A stretch of DNA of 64,000 nucleotides. It comes from an uncultured Bacteroidia bacterium (GTDB lineage Bacteria; Bacteroidota; Bacteroidia; Bacteroidales; F082). The translations under genes were made by a program, and so were the position numbers. Each line of letters begins with the position of its first letter. The stretch's first letter is position 1. Shown here one piece after another: positions 57,269 to 64,000 of the stretch. The notes below the pieces were generated by a model. It was not told where the DNA came from and did not search any database. It saw only the letters and a list, made by a program, of their open reading frames with translations. The stretch covers positions 62,001 to 126,000 of the forward strand of contig CADBZW010000003.1 in assembly GCA_902799345.1 (NCBI GenBank), in the 5' to 3' direction.

Positions 57269-58234
57269 ATGAACAAACTACAAGTCGTCGTCAGCAACCA
57301 ATACGATCCCTTCCTCAACCGTGCCGTGGAGCAGCACCTCACCGACAACCAGGAGGAAGGCATGGTCACCATGTACCTTTGGAAAAACCAGCGGACTGTC
57401 GTCATCGGATACAACCAGAACCCCTATTCGGAATGCAACGTGCAGTTGCTGCTCGATGAAGGCGGTCACCTCATGAGGCGGGGCACCGGCGGTGGGGCGG
57501 TCTATCACGACTTGGGCAACATCAACTTCTCTTTCATCGCCGACAAGAAATTGTATGATGTCCGGAAGCAACTCTCCGTGATTCAGGACACGCTCCTCTC
57601 CTACGGTTTACAAACCGAGATCTCAGGCCGCAACGACCTCACCTGCGAGGGACGCAAGTTCAGCGGCAATGCCTTTGCCAAAGGGCAACGCAACAACCTG
57701 CACCATGGCACCATCCTCATCAAGACCGACGGCGCTATGATGCAACGCTACCTCATCGTCGACAAGGCCAAGCTGATGAAAAACGGCGTGAAGAGCGTGG
57801 CCTCGCGTGTCATCAATCTCAGCGAACTCGTCCCAGAGCTGACCTCAGAGAACATCAAGCAACCTTTGATTGCCTCGTTTGAGAAGGTTTATGGTGGCAA
57901 GGCCAACTGGCTGGATTTCGACACCTTAATTAATAAGCCCGAAGTGCAAGCCATCAAAGACCAAATCTCCGGACACGACTTCCTCTTTGGTCGCTGGGAG
58001 CACTTCAAGACCACGAAAAAAGCCCGATTTCCTTGGGGTGGCGTGGAGATCGCCTTGCAAGTTGACGAAGCGAATGCCATCATCAAAGACATCCAGATCG
58101 CATCGGACTGTCTTGAACCTGAGACCATCCTTGAAGCCGAACAATTGCTGCAAGGTGCTAGCACGAAAACGATGCCGACGTTCGACACCGACAATGAAAT
58201 CACCCGTGACATCGTCAACTTGATTTACGGCTGA
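57269..58234 (+). CDS. lplA: Lipoate--protein ligase A
   Basis: 321 residues from ATG 57269; the TTG-type start at 57251 lies in the tRNA terminator and is rejected. Catalyses lipoyl-AMP formation and transfer to a lipoyl domain. Seen: LWKNQRTVVIGYNQNPYSEC, the RRGTGGGAVYHDLGNINFSF signature, SGRNDLTCEGRKFSGNAFAK (lipoate/AMP Lys region) and a C-terminal accessory domain (DFLFGRWEHFKTTKKARFPW). Would activate GcvH for the glycine cleavage system and 2-oxoacid dehydrogenases. Confidence 0.95.
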   Translation: MNKLQVVVSNQYDPFLNRAVEQHLTDNQEEGMVTMYLWKNQRTVVIGYNQNPYSECNVQLLLDEGGHLMRRGTGGGAVYHDLGNINFSFIADKKLYDVRKQLSVIQDTLLSYGLQTEISGRNDLTCEGRKFSGNAFAKGQRNNLHHGTILIKTDGAMMQRYLIVDKAKLMKNGVKSVASRVINLSELVPELTSENIKQPLIASFEKVYGGKANWLDFDTLINKPEVQAIKDQISGHDFLFGRWEHFKTTKKARFPWGGVEIALQVDEANAIIKDIQIASDCLEPETILEAEQLLQGASTKTMPTFDTDNEITRDIVNLIYG

Positions 58235-58293
58235 ACAAAAAAGCGTATTTTTGCATCCCAATTTTCAATTATCAATTGTAAATTATCAATTCA

Positions 58294-59676
58294 ATGAAAT
58301 ACTACCTCTTACCTCTCGGCTGCCAGATGAACCTCAGCGACACGGAGCGTGTGCGCACGGTGCTCAACGGCATGGGATTCGTGCAAACCGAAAACGAAGA
58401 CGAGGCCACCATCCTCGGCATCATCGCCTGCTCGGTGCGTCAGAAAGGCATCGACAAGGTGTATGGCCGCATCGAGAAATGGAACGCCATGAAGAACCGA
58501 CAGAGCGTCATAACCTTCGTGTCGGGCTGCATCCTGCCCGCCGACCGCCTGCGTTTCCTCAAGCTCTTCGACCTGGTCTTCGCCATGAACGAGCTGCCCA
58601 ACCTGCCTGAGATGATTCGCCAATACGGCATCGTCACGCCGGCTTCATTGCGCTACGGAGAAGAGATTGAATTTCAACCTGTGGTCAAGCCGTTGGCGCC
58701 GCTGTTCCACAAGGACGACAAAATCAACCCGTCGGCCAACATGGACAAGTTCTGGGCCATCACGCCCACACAGACCTCCAGTTTTGAGGCCTTCATCCCG
58801 ATCCAGAACGGCTGCAACAAGTTCTGCACCTATTGTGCCGTGCCTTATACCCGTGGCCGCGAGGTGTCAAGACCTTCGGAAGAGATTTTGGCCGAGCTGA
58901 AAGATTTGGTAGAAAAAGGCTACAAGAGCATCACTTTATTGGGACAAAACGTCAACTCATACGGCCTCGACAAGAAAGGCGAAGAGATTGACTTTGCGGA
59001 GCTGTTGCGCCGCGTGGGTGAGTTCGGCAAGGCTTCGGGAAAGGAGTTTTGGGTGTATTACACCGCTCCACATCCCCGCGACATGAAAGACGACGTCATC
59101 GAGGTGATGGCGCAATACGACTGCCTCGGCAAGCAGATCCACATCCCCATCCAGAGTGGCGACGAGAACATGCTGCAACGCATGAACCGCCACCACGACC
59201 TCGCCACTTATCGCCATATCATCCAGACCATCCGCGAGAAACTACCGACGGCCACCATCTTCACTGACATCATAGTGGGCTTCACGCACGAGACCGAAGA
59301 GGAGTTTGAGAACACACGCAAGGCCATGGAGGAGTTCAAGTACAACATGGCGTTCATCGCCCAGTATAGCGTGCGTCCAGGCGCCGTGGCTTCGGAGTGG
59401 GACGACGACGTGCCCAAGGAAGTGAAACGCGAGCGTTACCACCGTCTCACCGAGGAACTGATGAAGCACAGCCTCGTCTACAACCAAGGCCTCATCGGCA
59501 AGACCGTCAAAATGCTGGTGGAGAGCCACGACCGCAAAAACGGCTACCTCACCGGCCACACGGAGGGCAAGATCGTCATCCGCTTTGCGTCAAAAGACAC
59601 AAGTCTTATTGGACAAATTTTGAATGTTAGGGTGACTTCGGCTTCGCCGTTGTCGATTGAAGGGGAGTTAGTTTAG
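58294..59676 (+). CDS. miaB: tRNA-2-methylthio-N6-dimethylallyladenosine synthase
   Basis: 460 residues. Radical SAM methylthiotransferase acting on ms2i6A37. The N-terminal MTTase Cys ligands are in LLPLGCQMNLSDTERV, IIACSVRQKG and FVSGCILP; the radical SAM triad is NGCNKFCTYCAVPYTRGRE; RPSEEILAELKDLVEKGYK and TDIIVGFTHETEEEFE follow; a C-terminal TRAM domain (LIGKTVKMLVESHDRKNGYL) ends it. The stop codon is the TAG of the first of six TTTAGAG repeats. In the same direction as mtaB, the sister enzyme. Confidence 0.96.
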   Translation: MKYYLLPLGCQMNLSDTERVRTVLNGMGFVQTENEDEATILGIIACSVRQKGIDKVYGRIEKWNAMKNRQSVITFVSGCILPADRLRFLKLFDLVFAMNELPNLPEMIRQYGIVTPASLRYGEEIEFQPVVKPLAPLFHKDDKINPSANMDKFWAITPTQTSSFEAFIPIQNGCNKFCTYCAVPYTRGREVSRPSEEILAELKDLVEKGYKSITLLGQNVNSYGLDKKGEEIDFAELLRRVGEFGKASGKEFWVYYTAPHPRDMKDDVIEVMAQYDCLGKQIHIPIQSGDENMLQRMNRHHDLATYRHIIQTIREKLPTATIFTDIIVGFTHETEEEFENTRKAMEEFKYNMAFIAQYSVRPGAVASEWDDDVPKEVKRERYHRLTEELMKHSLVYNQGLIGKTVKMLVESHDRKNGYLTGHTEGKIVIRFASKDTSLIGQILNVRVTSASPLSIEGELV

Positions 59677-59713
59677 AGTTTAGAGTTTAGAGTTTAGAGT
59701 TTAGAGTTTAGAG
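59672..59713 (+). repeat. Six perfect TTTAGAG heptamers between miaB and mtaB
   Basis: Unbroken 42-bp array, starting inside the miaB stop codon and ending 3 bases before the mtaB ATG; each unit carries a TAG. Confidence 0.97.
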
Positions 59714-59716
59714 TCG

Positions 59717-61012
59717 ATGAAGAAAGTTGCGTTCAAGACTTTGGGTTGTCGCGTCAACCTCTATGAGACCGATGCCTTGGCTTCGCGGTTCAAGGCGGCG
59801 GGGTATGAGATTGCGGATAGCGATAGCGGTGCCGACGTCTTCGTCGTCAACACCTGCACCGTCACTAACACCAGCGACCAGAAATGTCGGCAGGCCATCC
59901 ACCAGATACGGCGGAAACACCCCGAGGCCTTGATCGCCGTCACCGGCTGCATGGTCAACCACAGGAAAGAGGAGCTGCTGCAATCGGGCATCGCCGACTA
60001 TGTCATCGACAACGAACGCAAGGCCGCCCTGTTCGACATCATCGACGAGCATTTCAAGACCGGCCACAGCGACCCCGAAGGCTACGACCGCGACCTGTTC
60101 AGCTACCAGCCCGCCTTCGACACCTTCCACACCCGCAGCCTCATCAAAATACACGACGGCTGCAACAACTTCTGCTCCTACTGCATCATCCCGATGGTGA
60201 GAGGACGTTCGACAAGCCGTCCCGCCGAATACATCTATAACAACGTGCGCGAGGTCGTCACCCACGGCTTCAAGGAAGTCGTGCTGACGGGCGTCAACAT
60301 GGGTCGTTACCAATATGAGGGCACCAACTTCGAGCAACTTGTGGAAAACATTCTCAACATCGACGGTGACTTCCGTGTGCGCGTCTCCTCCATCGAGCCG
60401 GACCAGTTCAGCGATAGGTTTCTTGCTCTCTTCCAGCACGAAAAACTCGCGCCCCACATGCACATCTGCCTGCAAAGCGGCTCCGACGACACCTTGAAAC
60501 GGATGCACCGATTCTACACCGTGGCACAGTTCCGCGACATGTGCCAGCGCATCAAGGCCTTCCGCCCCGACTTCAACCTCACCACCGACATCATCGTGGG
60601 CTTCCCGGGCGAGACCGAGCAGACCTTCAACGAAAGCTGCGACTTCGCCAAGGAGATCGGCTTCAGCCACATCCACACTTTCAAATACTCGAAGCGCACA
60701 GGCACCAAAGCGGCCGCCATGCCCGACCAAGTGCCGGAACCTATCAAGACAGAACGCAGCGAGGTGATGCGACGGATTTCGTTGGAAAACAAAACCAAGT
60801 ATTTCGAGATGATGCAAGGCCAAACGCAAAGGATGCTTGTAGAGCGCATCGACAGCAAGGGTACGGCGAGAGGCTATGGTGAGAACTACATCCCCGTCCT
60901 GCTCAGCAGCTGCAACGCCGAAAAGAACACCTTTATTAATATAAAGCTCGAAGAAATCGTCAATCGTGGCAACGAAGAAAAACTTTCATTTATCGGAAAA
61001 CCAACAACTTAA
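59717..61012 (+). CDS. mtaB: tRNA t6A37 methylthiotransferase MtaB
   Basis: 431 residues, radical SAM methylthiotransferase that converts t6A37 to ms2t6A37. FKTLGCRVNLYETDALASRF, VVNTCTVTNTSDQKCRQAIH, VTGCMVNHRKEELL supply the N-terminal cluster; HDGCNNFCSYCIIPMVRGRS the SAM cluster; EVVLTGVNMGRYQYEG and TTDIIVGFPGETEQTF follow, and a TRAM domain lies at the end (RMLVERIDSKGTARGYGENY). It is preceded by a six-copy heptamer array instead of an ordinary leader. Confidence 0.95.
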   Translation: MKKVAFKTLGCRVNLYETDALASRFKAAGYEIADSDSGADVFVVNTCTVTNTSDQKCRQAIHQIRRKHPEALIAVTGCMVNHRKEELLQSGIADYVIDNERKAALFDIIDEHFKTGHSDPEGYDRDLFSYQPAFDTFHTRSLIKIHDGCNNFCSYCIIPMVRGRSTSRPAEYIYNNVREVVTHGFKEVVLTGVNMGRYQYEGTNFEQLVENILNIDGDFRVRVSSIEPDQFSDRFLALFQHEKLAPHMHICLQSGSDDTLKRMHRFYTVAQFRDMCQRIKAFRPDFNLTTDIIVGFPGETEQTFNESCDFAKEIGFSHIHTFKYSKRTGTKAAAMPDQVPEPIKTERSEVMRRISLENKTKYFEMMQGQTQRMLVERIDSKGTARGYGENYIPVLLSSCNAEKNTFINIKLEEIVNRGNEEKLSFIGKPTT

Positions 61013-61065
61013 AGAACAAAAATAAAATTTTTCAAGTTTTTGAGTGTCAATTCGGAGAAAAGTTG

Positions 61066-61073
61066 TAATTTTG
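61066..61073 (+). promoter_or_regulatory. -7 element TAATTTTG of rpsT
   Basis: Consensus match 45 bases before ATG 61119; typical ribosomal protein promoter. Confidence 0.75.
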
Positions 61074-61118
61074 CAGCCCAAAATAAAAGGAATTAAACAA
61101 GCATAAGGAATAAGAGAT

Positions 61119-61373
61119 ATGGCAAATCACAAATCGTCAATCAAGAGAATCCGTCAGACAGAAAAGAGACGTTTGCACAACCGTTACTACGCCAAGAACA
61201 TGCGTAACGAAGTGAAGAAGTTCAGAGCTTTGACCAACAAGTCGGAAGCCGAAGGTCAACTCTCGAAGTTGTATTCCATCATCGACAAGGTCGCCAAGCG
61301 CGGTATCATCCACAAGAACAAGGCCGCCAACCTGAAGTCGAAGCTGACGAAGTACACGGCTAAATTGGCATAA
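61119..61373 (+). CDS. rpsT: 30S ribosomal protein S20
   Basis: 84 residues, basic, with the S20 pattern [20 protein letters not shown] ... [12 protein letters not shown] ... [20 protein letters not shown]. Binds 16S rRNA early in assembly. Own promoter and a strong terminator. Confidence 0.98.
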   Translation: MANHKSSIKRIRQTEKRRLHNRYYAKNMRNEVKKFRALTNKSEAEGQLSKLYSIIDKVAKRGIIHKNKAANLKSKLTKYTAKLA

Positions 61374-61400
61374 TTGGAAGTTTTATTCATACATGTTGGT

Positions 61401-61431
61401 GCCTCTTCTACCTAGTGGAAGAGGCTTTTTT
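61401..61431 (+). terminator. Rho-independent terminator of rpsT
   Basis: GCCTCTTC, 9-base loop, GAAGAGGC, then TTTTTT. Confidence 0.94.
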
Positions 61432-61486
61432 GGTTGTAGATAAGCCAAAAATGCCTATCTTTACCGCCCAATAGCAACCCACCGTC

Positions 61487-62182
61487 ATGACGAACAAGAA
61501 ATCCATCAAGGAATGGGCGCCCGACGACCAGCCGCGTGAAAAGATGATGTCGAAAGGCAAGACTGCTCTCAGCAATGCCGAATTGCTAGCCATACTTTTG
61601 CGCACAGGCAAGGAGGGTATGTCGGCAGTGGATGTGGCACGCGCCCTCCTCGACAGTGTCGACAACGACCTCATCAAGCTTTCCAACCTCAGCATCAGCG
61701 ACCTGACCCAACACGACGGCATCGGAGAGGCCAAGGCCATCGCCATCATGGCGGCCCTCGAGCTCGGCAAACGTCGTCGCGCCGCTGAGGCCAACCTGCC
61801 CACCGAAGTGAAAGACTCGAAGGACTCCTTTGAGCGGTTCCTTCCCTATATCGAAAACCCAAGGCAGGAACATTTCCTGGTCATGTACCTCAACCAAGGC
61901 AACCACATGCTGAAGGTGGAATGCATCAGCAACGGCGGCACCACCAACGTCATCGCCGATCCCAAAGTCATCTTCAAAAACGCGCTAGCCCTTAATGCCA
62001 CCTGCATCGTTTTGGGTCACAACCACCCTTCGGGCAACCCGCGCCCCAGCGAAGAAGACCGTCAGCTGACGAAAAAACTAGTCGCCGCCGGCAAACTCTT
62101 AGACATCAACGTCATAGACCATATCATCATCGGGAACGAACGCTACTACAGCTTCCGCGACCACGGAGAAATGACTTTTTAA
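61487..62182 (+). CDS. radC: RadC-family JAB-domain protein
   Basis: 231 residues. N-terminal helix-hairpin-helix-like region (KMMSKGKTALSNAELLAILLRT ... HDGIGEAKAIAIMAALELG) and a C-terminal JAB/MPN-type metal motif (E in the EALRQEHF-type PRQEHFLVMYLN; ILGHNHPSGNPRPSEEDRQL giving H-x-H-x-S-x-D). The DNA-repair role of RadC is disputed; a nuclease or deubiquitinase-like hydrolase is suggested. It lies 15 bases before wecB. Confidence 0.95.
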   Translation: MTNKKSIKEWAPDDQPREKMMSKGKTALSNAELLAILLRTGKEGMSAVDVARALLDSVDNDLIKLSNLSISDLTQHDGIGEAKAIAIMAALELGKRRRAAEANLPTEVKDSKDSFERFLPYIENPRQEHFLVMYLNQGNHMLKVECISNGGTTNVIADPKVIFKNALALNATCIVLGHNHPSGNPRPSEEDRQLTKKLVAAGKLLDINVIDHIIIGNERYYSFRDHGEMTF

Positions 62183-62197
62183 AACATCCTTCCGCCC

Positions 62198-63391
62198 ATG
62201 AAACTCGTCACCATCATAGGGGCACGGCCCCAGATCATCAAAGCCGCTGCACTGAGTCGCGCCATCCGCAACAACTATGCCGACCAGATACAGGAAGTCA
62301 TCGTCCACACGGGACAGCACTACGACGACAACATGTCGCAGGTGTTCTTCGACGAACTACACATCCCACGTCCCGACTACAACCTCCATGTCGGGTCGGC
62401 CTCCCACGGCGTGCAGACCGCCCGCATGACGGAAGGCATCGAAGACATCTTATTCAAGGAGCAGCCCGACTATATCGTGCTCTATGGCGACACCAACTCC
62501 ACCCTCGCCGGTGCAGTGGCCGCCGCCAAGATCCACGTCCCTATCGTCCACATCGAAGCGGGGCTACGCTCGTTCAACAAGGCCATGCCCGAGGAGATCA
62601 ACCGCATCGTGTGCGACCACTGCTCCACGCTGCTCTTCACGCCTACCAAGGCGGGACTAAAGAACCTTAAACGAGAAGGATTTACCATTGACGAGTGCGG
62701 CCCTTCGACTCCTTCGACAAGCTCAGGAACCGAGGGCTCAGGGACCGCTAAACCAACCATCGACAACCCGAAGGTCTACCACTGCGGTGACATCATGTAC
62801 GACAACAGCCTGCATTTTGCCGCCATCGCAGAAGAGAAAACCGATATCATACAGCGCTTGGAACTGACTGCCAAGCCTTACATCCTGGCCACCATCCATC
62901 GCGACACCAACACCGACCATCCCGAAAGGCTCAGTGCCATCTTCAGAAGCATCATAAAGCTTTCCGAGGAATGTCAAGTTGTGTTGCCTTTACACCCCAG
63001 GACGGCCAAACTCCTGAAGACTAACCTCGATGAAACATTGCAGAAACACATTTTCAGCTGTCAGAACATCAAACTCATCCCGCCTGTTTCGTTTTTGGAG
63101 ATGATTACCTTGGAGCGTCACGCCCTGTTGGTGATGACCGACTCGGGCGGCGTGCAAAAAGAGGCCTATTTCTTCAAGAAGCCTTGTATCATCCTCAGAC
63201 CCGAAACAGAATGGGTGGAGATTGTGGAGACGGGTAACGCCGTCCTCGCTGATGCCGACCAGGGCCGCATCATGCAGGCTTGGCAACACTTCAAGGTCAA
63301 CCCGCCTACCGTGTTCCCCGAGATCTTCGGCGACGGCCATGCGGCGGAGTTCATGCTGGAGAAGATGCTACTCGCCAACACAAACTGCTAA
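62198..63391 (+). CDS. wecB: UDP-N-acetylglucosamine 2-epimerase, with extra loop
   Basis: 397 residues, somewhat longer than the usual about 375. Converts UDP-GlcNAc to UDP-ManNAc for surface glycans. Seen: TIIGARPQIIKAAALSR, HTGQHYDDNMS, YGDTNSTLAGAVAAAK, HIEAGLRSFNKAMPEEINR, the His-containing ATIHRDTNTDHPER and LVMTDSGGVQKEAYFFKKPC. Between NLKREGFTIDE and PKVYHCGDIMYDN an extra stretch GPSTPSTSSGTEGSGTAKPT (residues about 168-187) occurs, encoded by a dispersed CTTCGACA-type repeat. Follows radC and precedes a BNR protein gene by 3 bases. Confidence 0.94.
   Translation: MKLVTIIGARPQIIKAAALSRAIRNNYADQIQEVIVHTGQHYDDNMSQVFFDELHIPRPDYNLHVGSASHGVQTARMTEGIEDILFKEQPDYIVLYGDTNSTLAGAVAAAKIHVPIVHIEAGLRSFNKAMPEEINRIVCDHCSTLLFTPTKAGLKNLKREGFTIDECGPSTPSTSSGTEGSGTAKPTIDNPKVYHCGDIMYDNSLHFAAIAEEKTDIIQRLELTAKPYILATIHRDTNTDHPERLSAIFRSIIKLSEECQVVLPLHPRTAKLLKTNLDETLQKHIFSCQNIKLIPPVSFLEMITLERHALLVMTDSGGVQKEAYFFKKPCIILRPETEWVEIVETGNAVLADADQGRIMQAWQHFKVNPPTVFPEIFGDGHAAEFMLEKMLLANTNC
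62700..62748. repeat. CTTCGACAAGCTCAGG repeat inside wecB
   Basis: Paired CCTTCGAC units (62702, 62711) and paired GCTCAGG-type units (62721, 62736). The same motif family sits between porU2 and porV at 27548. Confidence 0.85.
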
Positions 63392-63394
63392 ACC

Positions 63395-64000
63395 ATGAAA
63401 CGCGCTACCCTATCTCTTGTCATAGCGCTCACCCTACTCTTCAGCGGGGCGAAAGCGCAATGGCACTCCATGGACGGCCCGCAGGGGCGTTACGTCAGGA
63501 GCATCCTCTGCACCGACAGCCTGTACTATGCCGCCACAGGTGGTGGCGTTTTGGTCAGCAGCGACCAGGGCCTCAACTGGGAGTTTCGCAACGACGGCCT
63601 CACCTCGTGCGACACCAAATGCCTCGTCACCTATAACGACACCGTCTTCCTCGCCACCGACGAAAACATCTTCCGCTCGACAGACGGTGGTCTCCATTGG
63701 ACACCCGACCCATACCTGCACAACCATTACATCAAGCACCTCCTGGTTCACAACGGCTCGCTCCTCGCCTCGACCTACATCCAAGGCGTTTACCAATCCA
63801 CGCAAGGCACCCAAGGCGAATACACCTCGGACGCTTTTCCCAGCGACGTGCGCTACCCCTATTTCATGGTCGACAACGACGACGCCATGTTCATCGCCAC
63901 CTATAAGCGCGGCGTCTATCGTTCCTTCGACAACGGAGCCTCGTGGGAGCCGTGCAGCAACGGTCTGAACAGCGACGTCCTCGGCATCTACTGCCACAAC
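63395..64000 (+). CDS. Exported BNR-repeat beta-propeller protein, 3' partial
   Basis: Runs off the window with 202 residues visible. Signal peptide MKRATLSLVIALTLLFSGAKA-Q. Repeats with Asp-box form S-x-D-x-G-x-x-W: VLVSSDQGLNWEFRNDGL, IFRSTDGGLHWTPDP and VYRSFDNGASWEPCSNGL, the last closing a blade. Such proteins in Bacteroidota usually end in a T9SS sorting domain, but the C-terminus is not in the window. Starts 3 bases after wecB. Confidence 0.88.
   Translation, partial: MKRATLSLVIALTLLFSGAKAQWHSMDGPQGRYVRSILCTDSLYYAATGGGVLVSSDQGLNWEFRNDGLTSCDTKCLVTYNDTVFLATDENIFRSTDGGLHWTPDPYLHNHYIKHLLVHNGSLLASTYIQGVYQSTQGTQGEYTSDAFPSDVRYPYFMVDNDDAMFIATYKRGVYRSFDNGASWEPCSNGLNSDVLGIYCHN

Noticed and set aside
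59708..60829. 373-residue frame opposite mtaB
   Set aside because: Antisense shadow; MtaB has all cysteine motifs.
62482..62766. Frameshift or pseudogene in wecB caused by the repeat
   Set aside because: The reading frame stays open and downstream motifs (HRDTN, TDSGG) are intact, so the insertion is in frame.

Overview
The window reads as a chromosomal segment of a Bacteroidota bacterium, most likely an uncultured Bacteroidales (inference). Evidence: more than a dozen starts are preceded by the Bacteroidota -7 element TAnnTTTG with little Shine-Dalgarno signal; there is a cluster of type IX secretion (T9SS) genes (porV, two porU-like genes, gldJ, porT, a PorE-like OmpA protein); secreted proteins carry T9SS C-terminal sorting domains; and MtaB, MiaB, DUF4254 and lipid A genes are arranged as in that phylum. 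GC content looks close to or slightly above 50% by eye, with a lower-GC accessory stretch at about 39.1-44.7 kb.

Layout. 1-9.3 kb: 3' end of a beta-helix carbohydrate-binding protein, a truncated hydrolase remnant, an HD phosphohydrolase, an unknown exported protein, gcvT, a T9SS-exported CotH-like kinase, a rhomboid protease and an SGNH lipoprotein. 9.3-14.3 kb (minus): a PorE-like TPR/beta-propeller/OmpA protein and its coupled exported neighbour, then ffh-folD. 14.4-23 kb: YggS, a Ca/Na antiporter, a collagen-like lipoprotein, two EamA transporters, a four-helix S23 protein, a TrmH methylase behind a heptamer tandem repeat, an endonuclease/phosphatase and a coupled MFS-GNAT pair. 23-26.2 kb: small heat shock protein, OprP-like porin, Gate-domain membrane protein. 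26.3-39.1 kb: the T9SS core porU-porU2-porV diverging from gldJ-murF-anmK. 39.1-44.7 kb: accessory genes (ORF6N/PLD-like regulator, T9SS beta-propeller cargo, AAA/DUF4143 ATPase). 44.7-57 kb: surface polysaccharide and lipid A genes (flippase, methyltransferase, GT4, lpxA, stand-alone lpxC, lpxD, DUF4254-GT9), aminotransferase, ubiE/menG and porT. 57-64 kb: tRNA-Glu, lplA, miaB-mtaB, rpsT, radC, wecB and the 5' part of a BNR beta-propeller exported protein.

The genes interlock: the T9SS core would export the CotH and beta-propeller cargo, and in this system cargo is anchored through A-type LPS, to which the lpx, flippase and glycosyltransferase genes may contribute. GcvT depends on a lipoylated H protein, and lplA in the same window could supply lipoylation.

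The most unusual layer is not a gene set but a repeat layer. Several families of short palindromes are scattered between genes, and similar palindromic or repeated segments sit in frame inside at least four protein genes (EamA, ORF6N, GT4, WecB), recalling Rickettsia palindromic elements. In parallel, 7-bp and other short tandem repeats fill leaders directly before start codons (trmH, mtaB, GT4). The tandem duplication of the PorU sortase beside porV and an LpxC without the FabZ fusion usual in this phylum are the other main points of interest.
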